A stretch of 64,000 bases of DNA, from assembly GCA_024734555.1 (NCBI GenBank), contig JANPWX010019201.1, positions 62,001-126,000 on the forward strand. The letters run 5' to 3'. The translations under genes were made by a program, and so were the position numbers. The notes below the pieces were generated by a model, which was not told the DNA's origin, searched no databases, and worked only from the letters and a program-made list of their open reading frames with translations. Source of the DNA: Trochalopteron elliotii. Taxonomy: Eukaryota; Chordata; Aves; Passeriformes; Leiothrichidae. The first letter of the stretch is position 1, and the number at the start of each line of letters is the position of its first letter. Below are positions 24,523 through 36,731 of this stretch, in pieces.

Positions 24523-27500
24523 CCAATCCTGCAGCAAGTTTCAGGTTTTACCCTAGAATCTAGGAAGAATATTAACTCTCAGTCCCAGCACCCATTTTCC
24601 CACATCTAACTGAAAGGAGGGTGTAGCAAGACACAAAGCAGCCCACCTAGCTAAATAAATGCAACAATTAAAGGCACTAGAGTAAGGCAAGTCAGTATGG
24701 TCAAAACACATGGTCTGGCCTTGAGCCCCAACAAAACCCCAAAAGAGCTGAACTAAGGAACTGAATCAACACACCAACACACATTCTTTATGAAAGACGT
24801 GAAAGAAAGTTGGCTTTTCAAAACACCTGGCATGCATAGAGGCAGTACTACAGCCTAGAGTACTCATGTTCTGCAGACTACAGACCTCAAGTAAAGCTTT
24901 AAGTACTGGGTTGTTACACTTAGGAGTGAAAGCATACTACCTGCAGTAAGCTGCTTCATCTAAATCCTGTTTGTTAGATCTCTCAAGAATTCTATTTGGA
25001 AGTGAAAAACCTAGGTGTTATTTCTTTCACAAATATATATATATATATGCAGAAATTTTATTTGAATACTTAGACTTTCATACTCTGCTAGGCATTCTTT
25101 AAGGGAGCCAGAGTGGTTTCAAACTCTCAGATCTTGCTTCCATGTTTAGAAGTGGTGGCCATCTTGAAGTAAAGCCTCCTCTTTTTGTCAAACAGACATA
25201 TTTGCCTTCACTCACCATGTTAGCATGGATCACATATTGCAGACGTAGAAAGACATACAAAACCCAGAGACTGGGGGAGAATGATCAGGCATTTCAGCAC
25301 AAACAGGATCTTGAACAAGATACACGAGAAAGTCTCCTCTGTTCAGGGAAGCCCTACCTCTTTCACAAAGCCAGGGTAAGGACAACAGTGAACTTTGGAC
25401 ATGGTACAGAGGTTTACCTTTGTTACCATGTGACTTGTTTCTGTCTACCTAAGCCAGGTTGTATAAGTGATCCTTGGGTGAAAACATAATACAATTAACA
25501 CACACAGATTTCAGGTAGCCTCTAGTTCTTTTACCAACGTATCTACACAGACATTGTTTCCATAATAGTTTCTAGCAGCATTTCTAAAGGTGTCATCTCT
25601 AACTTACAGGCTATATTTGGATAATTTTCTGTATGCCCTTACAAGCTTCCTAAGGGAGAACCATGAAAGATGCCACTAAGAAAGACTACTCAAACTTCCT
25701 AGCCCTAGAAACAAAAAGCTCCCCTTCAACATTTACACACATTTCTCCTGCTCAAAGTAGAATCAAGCTGTTCTGAGGCTGACACCATTTGAACTGGATT
25801 TATCCAGAGCCAATGCATGGCTTTTCACAACAGTGTAAGTCACAGAATACCCGATCCACCCTCTGCTGAATGTACAGCCAAGCTCATGGTTAGAGAAGGT
25901 TGCACTAGACACATACTTTAGGAACAGCTAATACACCACATAAGTACAGACCTCAAAGCAAAACCTCAGAATACTAGGTCAGACTCAAAAGGATGACACA
26001 TGAGGAAATTGGTAATGCATACAGAACACCAATAAACAAAAACCAAACTAACAAACAAAAACCAACCAAACAAAAACCAAACCAAAACACCAAAGCATTA
26101 TTATCTTTCAGAAGACTTAAAAGTCTCTCTGTTTCCTGTGATTTTAGACAACTAAGCCAAAGATCTACCTGGCTGCATTTTGAAGCAGGTAGGCATCCCA
26201 TCACCTACACACCTCCTAACTTTACTGGTCAATATTCTCTCTTCTCAACATTCTTATCCTGTTCCACCCCACTCCCATTCTCTGACATTCCATTCTATTT
26301 CATTCTATTCTGTTCCAGCACATTCTCTCTCCCCCCAGCCAAAACAAAAATGAGAAGTTCCCTTTGTTTTTCTAAGTTTTCATGTTTTCTTTTCTGTTTA
26401 TCTCCTCTACTGCTCATTTATCCAACCAAAATCATTTTCTAGCAGGAGATTAAGAGGCCTCCCCTATAACGCCTTACATCAGGCCAGATAATTAACCCTT
26501 TCCTCTCCTGTAGCTGATGGAAGTTATTTATCTTGGTATGTGATGTCTCCCCTCCCCTCCCCTGTACAGCTAAGCAGTTTTCTGCTACTTCAGCAAGATA
26601 TTCTTTGTACTTCTCCCACTCTTATCTCTAAGCCTTTTTCTGTTCATGATCACATTTCATCTCATTGGAAGTATTAGATGTTGTTTTTCCCAGCCTCTTG
26701 TCAAAATGTATTTTCACACAATTATAAATTAATAGAGGTCAGAAATTACCTCTGTGACTGTCCTCATCCAACTGTCCTTTTTTAAGATATAAAAAGCCAC
26801 ACTAAATTATGGTACTTGTTTAGAAAATAAAATACTTTGCTGTGCCACACTACCCCTGACACTAACATGATGCTTGATGTTTGAATGCCATATTGTACAT
26901 GATAGAACACCTCTTCCAGCAGAATGTCTTGTTAAATAAACTCTTAAGGATGTGCCTGCATTGCTGCACCAAGGTTAATCTTTAATTGGCTCTTTTTTTC
27001 CGTTTGAAACCTTTGGTCTTAATAACAATCTAAACTGTGTTTTGTCATTTGATACTTTTATTAGCTTCAAGAAATGGAGCACCTTTCCTGAAAATCCTGC
27101 AATAACTAGAGACAATGACATTTTTGAAATTATATTATATAGCTGAGTCCTTTCCATGTGTTTCTTCATTACATACTGTACTATTTGAAAAGCAATGGAA
27201 AAAGCTGTAACTACACCTTACAGAAATGTTTTTGCCTTAATAACAAAAGTTTTCAAATATATGCTTGCCAGAAAATATATGACATCTTTTGTCTATTCAT
27301 TTTGTTGTTCTTTCATTGCTCTGAAGACAACATGTTCAGGATTGAACCAGCTGAACAGATGGTTGCTATGTGTCCAAGTCATGAGGGAATGAAAATGCCT
27401 GAAAGCAACCCCTTCCTTCCCCCCTCCAAAATAAAACCACTGATACAAAATTCAAAGTGCCACATATACAAATCAATGTTCTTCTTCCTACAAAGAGAAA

Positions 27501-30036
27501 GGATATTCACTCAGAGAGCATATTGCTAAATTGTATTCAAAGGCTTTCCCTTCACATTGTTGGAAAATACATTTATTGATTTACTTATTTACGCATTTAT
27601 ATTTTAACTTGTTAATTGATGGATTATCCATGTTATAGATGCTTTTTTTAAAAAACATAGACCTACAAAACTGACAGTATTCCTTCCTCGTGTCATGTAG
27701 GTTGCCATGTTCAGAAGCTCCTGCTGTAATTCTAGGTCTGGTCCCTCTTCAGTGAAGAGATTTTGCTGCTGTTTGGCGAGGAACTGTCCCTGTGTTTTGC
27801 AGCCAAATGCACACATTTAGCTGAGAAAAGCCTAAGGTGTCTCATCTGAGAACTTAAACCCTGTTCATCACAGCACTTGGCTAGTATATCAGTAAGAGCT
27901 CTTAAAGGTTAAATATAAATGTTCTGGCTTCAAAATTCTACATTAGCCAATGGAGAGAGAGACACATATTAAGAATAGCGTGAGTTGGTGTATTTTCTTT
28001 GTGATATTTATTAGAGTGAACAGTATCCATTAGTAACTTGAATACAAGTACTGTAGGTTTCAAGTACTTTGTTTCTTAAGTTTACTTTGAATTTTAACTG
28101 CATCCATTATTTAATTAGTTCATTCAAACCACCTGTTACTGTAGAAGCCCTAAAAACGCAAGACCCGTGTAACAAATTTCTGTAAAATGTTTTTATTTAC
28201 TTTATTAGTTAGAATTTATTAATAGATTTAGACTATGGATAAAATTATAGATGAATCCAAGTCTCCCTTGTCCACATTTTACATTGGTTGTATCTGATCC
28301 AGCTCTAATCAAGAGCCCACTAGGCTTGTTAGGACCATCCTGTGCCCAAACTAATATGCTTCCATGCCACTCTGGTGTGCAGCAGTTTTCCACTGTTTCT
28401 CTGTTAGGGTTGAAATTATGCATTCTGTATCAAAATGTTAACACAGTACTTTGTGGGAGCTCACTTGTCCAATGATTTGGCATACTATCTGAAAGAACTG
28501 AGAAATGAAGAAAAATACTTCACAAAAGGATCTGAGGATAAGTGAATTTGTGGAGGACTATGCAGAAAAAGCAAGCATCTGGTGAATTCACCTGGTGAAG
28601 TCTTTTTGTAGCTAATTTTGGGCTTCCAAGACAAATGAGCTAATACATCTTGTAGAAAGCTCTCCTACACTCTTCGTGAAAATATTTGGTTTTGCCATAT
28701 GCTGACTACAGGCCACATGAAGACCCTCACAGGGAAATCAGTGTGTTATGGGTGTGCATTTACTTTGATTTGAAAAACCATGAAAACGCTAGAAATTCTA
28801 TTGGATGGATGGAATTCATATGGATGCTTCTGTCTTCAATGAAGATAAATTCTCTCAAGTAATTCTGGATTGATTAATATTCTCAGTTTGTGTGGCACAA
28901 GTCTGGGAAATGTCAAAACATCAAATAAAGGGCAGATATTTCCCAAATGAGCATTTCCTTTACTGGCTACATATAACCTAAAGAAAATTTTCTGTTCATG
29001 CATCAGCAAAATACTAAATGTTGAAAAGCATGTAGTCAAGGATTAATAGGCTGTATACAAGCTCTAAAGAGAATGTTTTCTCAGTGTTCCAAGACTTGGT
29101 TTACAGATAGATAAGAGGGGAAGATTTCATCTGAGCAATAAATTGGCTGAGCACAGAGGTGTTCTGAGCAAAAAAAAAAATATTACGTTCTTGTAGCAGG
29201 ATATGAGATCCTTTGGGAGACTTGTGATTTGTATTCCTATCAATTATGCAGAGAACAGTTTTTTGGCAAGAAAATTAAGGCTCATACTGATAAAGAGACA
29301 GCTCAGACTTTTCATAGTATTTACAGTTTCCATTCAAAACGACAAGGCTACTTTTATTGAACAAGGAGATTTTCTAAGAGGACAGAATAGATTTGGTTTT
29401 CTGTGTTGCAGCAGAATGTAACGCATGAATAGACCAGACAATATTTTGCCTGTTTCTAATTTCTATATTGATACACTAAATAAGCTTTCAAAATTAATTT
29501 TTAACTGAAGAACATAATAATTACTAAGAAGAAGAAACATTTTCTCTTTTTATTTCACTTAGAAGGCAAAGTTTGGAATACTTCAAAGCTTTTCGTGAAC
29601 TGACCCAACCTCATTTCCCACTTTTAAAAACCCTGATTTTACTTTTGGATTTTAGCAGTTCAGTATTTCTTCAGGGTGCTCACTCTGAGAAATAATTTCC
29701 CATCATGTGACTAAACCAGGGCAGGCCTTTTCAACTCCAGTACACGAAGTACCAACTCATCCTCAGAACATGGGTGCATGAGCAAGATACTGTGAGATAC
29801 GAATGCAAAGTGAGTTAGTCATTATAGGACTACCCATCCAGACACTTTCACTTGTTGAAAGTGCAAGGCAATTTTCTGGTGAAGGCCAGTAGGATAAGCA
29901 ACTTCTCATTCTCCATTGCACAAGTTGTTGTTACCTAAAATATTGTAAATCATAAATAAAAAAATAGATTTCTTTACTGTAATTAGCTTACATTTGTTTG
30001 ATGTGTCCTTTTCTCTATCCTGGCTGTTGGTCTATC

Positions 30037-31335
30037 ACAGAATCACACAGAATCACACAATCAGTTAGATTGGAAAAGACCTCAGATATCATTGGGTCCA
30101 ACCCAACACTGAACATCTACTTTCATGTCAGCTAGACTAGCTAGACTATGGCTCCAAGTGCCACATCCAGTTTTTCCTTAAACACCTCCAGGGACAGTGA
30201 GTCCACCACCTCCCTGGGCAGCTCAATATCTAATCACCCTTCCTGTGAAGAATTTCTTCCTTACGTCCAACTTAAATCTCTCCTGGCACAACTTAAGCCT
30301 CTGAGAAGAGATCAACCCCCACCTGGATACACCCTCCTTTCAGACAGTTGTAGAGAGTGATAAGGTCACCCCTGAGCCTCCTCCTCTCCAGGCTAAACAG
30401 CCCCATCTCCCTCAGCTGCTCCTCACAAGAAGTACGATCCAGACACTTCACCAGCCTTGTTGATCTTCTCTGGACATGCTCCATCACCTCAATGTCCTTC
30501 CTGAAGTGAGGAGCCCAGAACTGGACACAGCACTCAAATAAGTTGTGGCCACACCAGTGCCAAGTTCAAGGGGATGGTCACTGCCCTGGTCCTGCTGGGC
30601 ACACTATTGCTGGTACAGGCCAGGATGCCATTGCCCTTCTTGGCCACCTGGGTACAGCTGGCTCATGTTCAGTCACTGACACCAGCACCCCCAGGCCCTT
30701 TTCTGCTGGGCCACTTCTCAGTCACTCTGCCCCCACCAGCCTGTGGTGCTGTCTGGTTGTTGTGCCCAAAGTGCAGAACTCAGCACTTGTTGAATGTCAC
30801 AACACTGGCCTTGGCTCATCTCTCCAGCCATTCCAGCTCCCTCTGCAGAGCCTTCCCACCCTACCACAGATCAATACACCAACCCAACTTGGAGTCATTT
30901 GCAAATTTGCTAATGGTAGACTCGATCCCCTCATCCAGATCATCAACAAACATATTAAACAGGACTGGGCCCAGCACAGACCCACTGGTGAGCAGCCACC
31001 AGCTGGATGCAGCACCATTCACCACTCTCTGGGCCCGGCCATCCAGATGGTTCTTAACCCAGCGAAGGTGCTCCTGTCCAAGCCGTGTGTGCCAGCTTTT
31101 ACAGGAGATGGTGTCAAAGGCCTTGCTGAAGTACAGGCAAACAGAGCCTTCCCCTCATCCAGCAGGCAGGTCAGCTGGTCATAAAAGGAGACCAGGTTGG
31201 TAAGGCTGGACCTGCCCCTCCTAAACCCATTCTGGCTGGGGCTGATCCCTTGGTTGTCCTGTATGTTTTATGTGATCGCTCTCAAGATGATCTGCTCCAT
31301 AAGCTTGCCAGGCACTGAGATCAGGCTGACAGACA
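30037..31335 (-). mobile_element. CR1 LINE, 5'-truncated, minus orientation, about 1.3 kb
   Basis: The left end is the CR1 3' tail in reverse (AGAATCACACAGAATCACAC). Reading leftwards from 31335 on the minus strand gives CR1 ORF2: a segment like SVSLISVPGKLMEQIILRAI, then the FSKAFDT block, then a [14 protein letters not shown] block. Frameshifts break the frame. The 213- and 209-codon frames on the opposite strand (30543-31203) are shadows of it. The element stops exactly where an LTR begins. Confidence 0.92.
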
Positions 31336-31789
31336 TGTGTCTGCGAGTGGTTTCTCCTCGAGGGGTGCTTTACTGGCTAAGCAGTAAACCCCAGACCAAC
31401 CGAGACAGTTTGTGTGGGTTCCTCAGATCAGCTGGCTGAGCAGGGATAAGGCTGGAAATGAAGAGCGGGCTTCTGCCGTGGGTTTGGAAGGTGTTTATTC
31501 GGTGCAGCTCCATGTGCAAAAAGCACTGCCTGGCCTGTCCTTCTCTTTTTTGTACCCCAGGACACAGCCTGGGGCAGCAGAATTCAGGCCAATGGATGGA
31601 AAGGGGTTGGGTGTTCTAGGACAGGGGCACTTAACAGAACAATTGAAGGGGCAGGTGTTGGGCACCTGGTCGAATAGGAGATGATCTCCCCTCAAGTTAC
31701 CAGGGTGATTGACAAGGGGCTCCCCTCTGGGAGATAGTGTGTGGGTTTGGGAATGAGTGAAGGGACTTTGGAAGGAACGTACTAACACA
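31336..31789 (-). mobile_element. Probable solo LTR of an endogenous retrovirus, minus orientation
   Basis: On the minus strand the 454-bp segment begins TGTGTTAGTACG and ends CTCGCAGACA. It contains a TATA-like TACAAAAAAG about 50 bases before GAATAAACACC, the arrangement expected for the U3-R-U5 order of an LTR. No target duplication is seen, so one end may be misplaced. A 110-codon minus frame (31495-31827) lies within it and is incidental. Confidence 0.65.
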
Positions 31790-31852
31790 AAATAAATAAA
31801 ATACATATAGAACTTAGAAAGCATCAATCATGCATTGCAACATGTGTCTATC

Positions 31853-31859
31853 CTGTCTG

Positions 31860-31917
<58 letters not shown>
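31853..31917. repeat. CTAT tetranucleotide microsatellite
   Basis: About 14 nearly perfect CTAT units; likely polymorphic. Confidence 0.97.
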
Positions 31918-34900
31918 ACATGCCCTTGTATCTACCCAAGATTTATGGCATATTTGCTTTATTTAACCAAGCATTTAAGGTAATTTCTAAGTAGCTCTCA
32001 TATTTCATTGGATTCATAATGCTTTATTCCCAGTACACTTGGGGGACAAGAAATAGTTAAAGCTTAAGCAGAGCAGTTACATTATTCTTATCAGTTCAAG
32101 GAAGTCAAAAATGAAGCATGTGACAAGCAGGCAACAGACTCTGCAGTACTGTCCAAAACCTTGACTTTTCAAATCAGATCAGTCAATGCCTGGAGGTCAC
32201 AAAAGACTTTATAAAAAGAGAAAAAAGTTGGCTGACAGCAATCAGTGAGTCGTTCTCCATGCCACCATGCATAATATGCATTCACAAACACTTGTCACAG
32301 AGATGTTTTTCGTTCAGATTCCCTCTCTCCAAATGCCTTGTCTTTTCCCATGGCAGCAGCAATTCACCCTCTGGCAGTGGGAGTGGTTGCACAGTGAATA
32401 GGAATGCAGGACAATCCCATGACTGTTTCAGGTGCTGCACAAGGCCATTAATCCTACGATGTAAGAATATGCTGGAATTTCTTCATCTTTTCAACAACCA
32501 TGGAACTACCTTCCCTGTTGAGTCAATTTACTTTTGTTAGATGTGGACAATGTGTCTTTTATGCACAGGGATAAGCCAAAGAGTATTTCTTTGTCCTGGA
32601 GGTCATAAATTTGTAAGAACAGCTGTGCTTTACATGTTCCACAAATATGTTCCTGTATGATACCTGAAATGTGGATGTGCTCTTAACACCTTATAAAAAA
32701 TACTGAGTCCTAAATTGATCTGAATTCCATTCTTTGCCAATGACATCTATGGTTTAAGCCTTTTGCATAATCATATTCACTAATATATATGTAGGCTAGC
32801 AGAAACATAACAGAGCTGAAAATAAATTTTGTGGCTGTTCCTGGCACCAGCACTGATTTGAAAGATAGTTTGCAGACGCTCTGAAGTCAACTGACATGGA
32901 GAAATAGAGTTCCCAAATGCCAGATGGAGGGGTTCCCAACACCCCTCACACACTTGGGAAACTCATGAGTTTTTCTCATCGGGATTTTGACTGGGTCTTG
33001 AATATCCACTGGCTATCTGAATATGCAACCACTGCTAAAGGATTAGGTAGGGTTTTAGGCAGCTAATGAAAGTTCCCCTAGTACTAACAGTAACCAACTA
33101 GCAATTCTTTCACTTACTAATATTGTAAAAGCATCTTTGAAGTACTAGCTCAGAGAATGGATAGATTTCTTAGACCTCAATGAAAGGTATTTTGCAGACA
33201 CTTATACCTATATGGAGACACTCTGAAGAGGAGAGTATATATGGACAGTGAAAAAAAGAAAAACTTTGGGGTTTGATACTGTTTACAGACTAATACATGT
33301 GGGAGATGTCTTACTGTAAACACAGATGGCTGTGAACTAGGTCATGCTGAGAAGTCAAGCATATATTTGCAGGCTTTTTATTCTGCACTGAAGCAATCAT
33401 TACTCAGCAGAAGATCACATATTTGTAGCCCTTAAAATAAAATCTTTTTGATTAGACAGGTTTGAATTAAAATAAATTATAGATCCAGCAAGTTGAAGCT
33501 TGAGAATGGTGTGTCTGATCATGTTTTCTTAACTGACTGCCAATAAGGCCTGTAGATTCAGTTTTTGAAATTTTCTTATAAAGATGGAATAGGAAATGCA
33601 ATGTCATATCTCAGGTATTCATAAGATTTTATGCCTGCTTGAGACACTATGCAAGGTAAACCATAATGGAAAACAAAGTAGAGCACTGGGATGCAGCAAC
33701 ATAAAAATGCAGATGGATAGAAAGGACAAGATAGAAGATAGAGAACTAGGAGGAAGCTTGAGTAACTAGTTCTACTGCCTGTCCAGGTACACACTGACTG
33801 GGTGACCTTGTACTGGCTGCCCAGGCTTTCCTGCCACAGTACTATAACAGGGGATAACAAGACTGACTTGCATAAGCAGGGCGTCATTAGATTTGATACT
33901 GTCATAGGTATTTGCATAACCACGTAAGACCATATGATTACCTAGAATATATATACACTACCTGCCTATAATAGGTCAGTGGACAGATAGCACAACCTCT
34001 AAAGGTTAATGGGCTTATCTCCAGATTAGTCTTGGCTTATAACTACATATTCCTCTCACTGGGAGCTGTGGGAGGTGAGGAGACCACAGAGACTCTTGTC
34101 CTACAGACAGTTTTTCCCCAGGTCAGTCAAACCACAGCTGCAGCCTTCTAGCTAATAATAACCAAATGTCTCCTAGGGAGCAGCAGTAGTACTTAAACCA
34201 GTGTTAAAGTTAAACTTAACTTAAAATGTATAGTTTAAGTTTATGTTTCTGGTATGGGGACACCATAAACACCTAGGACAGCTGAGATGCCACCAATTCA
34301 TTTACTTATACTGGCTACAAAAATAAGATGCCACCGTGTGAAGTTTCTGCAGCACCAAGTTGCTTTGTCCATAATGGGAAACACAGGAGAGTGCAGGGAA
34401 GCAGTGTTGACCAAACGGTGGTGGTTTATTTGTTCCTTTCCCTTGGATTACTGGGTTGGTCCATGGTTCAGAGAAGGATGTGGAGAGTACCATCAATTAA
34501 GAAGTCCGGTACAACACAGAGCCAGGCGCAGCCAGCTGCTGTCCAGAGGGCACATTGCTGCAGGGAATACAGACAGCAGACATCCTGGGAACCACAGAAG
34601 TGGCAGTACAAATGCAGCCAGGGAGAAGAATGTTTTGAGGACCAAATTAGAGTCATTCTTTGAGGGCTCAAACTATATGCAGCCATGCTCTTATTCATAT
34701 TGCTTATCTCATAGTGTCTAGTTATATACAGTAACTCAAAAAATTCAATGCATTGAAATTATCCATTTAACAGAATGCATATTTATTAGCACAACAATAA
34801 GAGATAGTTATTCAATTTTAGTTGTAGAAAATCTTAATTGAAGCATCATATAAATCTCCAAATTACTATTGGTAAGAAATTGAAGCAACTTTTCAATGCA

Positions 34901-36169
34901 GTAATGTTCAAAATTCTCTGTAACATCTACAAAGCTTACCTGCATGATCAGTGAAAAGACAGGCACAGACAATACTCTCCTTGAATTCTTTGCCTAATTA
35001 GGCCTCCCTTGAGGCCTAACAGTGATTGAAAACTGAATTCCTTCTTCTGGTGCATTCCTCTTCTCTCCCTTTCATTGACAATAATGCTCTGATCACACAG
35101 TAAGATGAGCTCCATGTTCCAGATTTAAAAAATGCAACAACAACATCAACAAAACCCACAGGAATTAAAAAGACTTTTCAAATGGTTCACATGGACTGCC
35201 ATTTCAGGTTCCAGCTGTGCCATCTGGCCTCACAAAATATCTGATTTCTTCCAAAAATGTCATGCAGCATAGCTTCCAGGGTAAAAATTAATTATAACAA
35301 CTTCTCTTTTCCCTTTGACCTAGTCTAAATCTCTTCTACTTGAAAGATGATTTCATTTTTCATCTGACATTCTTTATTTTTACAGGCTTTAGGCCAACTT
35401 CCTCCTCTGCCTCCTAGAGTTCATTTTTTTTTCAACTTGAAATAGTATGTGCCTTTGAAGTAAATATAAAACAGTATTAAACTTAGGCAGTCCACATTTC
35501 AGCTACTGAGTACTACTTTTTTCCTAACAAAGAGTCATTGTTAGAAGTTAAAATAAAAAAATTAACCTTCATATCCATGTGAAAAACTGCCATGCTGTCC
35601 CTATTTTAGAATGTCTAAATCTAGAACACATTTGCAATCAGTGAGTAATCACTAATAATTACCATCACTGGCATTCAATAGATTTGTTTAGAGGAATAGC
35701 TTCCAGTTTCTGATTGCAATGTACCTCCCTGAATTCTGCCTGCACAATGAAAAATGTGTGTGATTATTGCCAGTCATGTCACTAACAGCTGGGCTTTATT
35801 TATTAGATTGTAAATTATTTTGTTGGCAATGGAGTGGGAAGCCTGTGTTGAAGGAGGTTATCATGTATTTTGTTCAGAGGACATCAAGGTTAGCTTTTAT
35901 ACTACTCTAGAGGGGCAAATTAATTTGCTTGGCTGTATGAACAGTCTATCTGCCTCACACAGCTGACATTTTTAATAATGAAACAGGATGTAGCTTTCAT
36001 GTCACGCTATGAGAAGTGAGAATCTCTCTAGTAACTTGAACCACAGCAAGATGTGAAGAGGATGATTGGCATGATGGATTTAACAAAGAATTCTAGAGAA
36101 AGCCACAGATGAAACAAAACACACTGCAAGCAGGACAAAATCACAGAGTGCTTCAAACCTCACTTGTAT
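31918..36169. other. Intergenic DNA, no identifiable gene
   Basis: No recognisable exon or repeat. The 34330-34680 stretch is more GC-rich and has overlapping open frames on both strands (up to 144 codons at 34287-34721), but no known domain; it may be an unrecognised old repeat. Confidence 0.5.
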
Positions 36170-36731
36170 ACTTCTGGTTTAACTCCAGCTGGCAACAGAG
36201 CACCACAAAGCCTCTTGCTCATTCCCCCACCAGCAGGATTGGAAGGAGAATCAAAATGGTAAAAGCTAGAAAAATCATGGGTTGAGATAAAAAAAGTTTG
36301 ATAGGAAAACCAAAAGCTGCACATGCAAACAAAGCAAAACAGTAAATTAATTTACCATTTTCCATGTTCAGTCATTGTCAGGAAAGCAGGGCTCCATTGT
36401 GCATATTGGTTACCTGGGAAGATAAACACCACCACTCCAAATGTCCTCCCACTTCCTGCTTCTTGTCCCCACTTTATATACAGGGCATGATATAATGTGG
36501 TCAGGAATATCTGCTTGGCCAGCTGGGGTCAGCTGTCCTGGCTGTGTCTCCTCCCAACTTCCCAGGCATCCTCAGTCTTCTCACCAGCAGGGGAGTATGG
36601 AAATGGGAAAAGGCCTTGGCTCTCAGTATTAACAAAAACATCTCAACACTGTTTCTGGCACAAATCCAAAACATGGCTCCATACTAGCCACTGTGAAGAA
36701 AATTAACTCTAGCCCAGCCCAAGTCAATGCA
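36170..36731 (-). mobile_element. ERVL-type solo LTR, minus orientation, older copy
   Basis: Shares with the 16371 copy the left block (TTTAACTCCAGCTGGCAAC), the internal GGTTGAGATAAA near 36280 and the right block (AAATTAACTCTAGCCCAGCC). Both termini are mutated and no target duplication remains, so it is older than the 9.2 and 16.4 kb copies. Confidence 0.82.

Larger units (their letters stand above)
21091..30036. other. Intergenic DNA, no identifiable gene
   Basis: AT-rich sequence with scattered low complexity: A/G-rich tracts at 24022-24056 and 24108-24148, a CA repeat at 24496-24522, an AT repeat at 25030-25049 and an AAACC-rich tract at 26035-26090. A perfect 12-bp inverted repeat sits at 23234-23278. 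Open frames are short and unrecognised. Confidence 0.6.

Noticed and set aside
30543..31203. Plus-strand frames of 213 and 209 codons
   Set aside because: Antisense shadows of a minus-strand CR1 reverse-transcriptase region.
31853..31917. Regular repeat that might be read as a CRISPR array
   Set aside because: A four-base microsatellite without spacers, in a vertebrate genome.
34287..34721. 144-codon plus-strand frame with a Cys/His-rich look
   Set aside because: No recognisable motif, with overlapping frames of similar length on both strands; more likely an old repeat than a gene.
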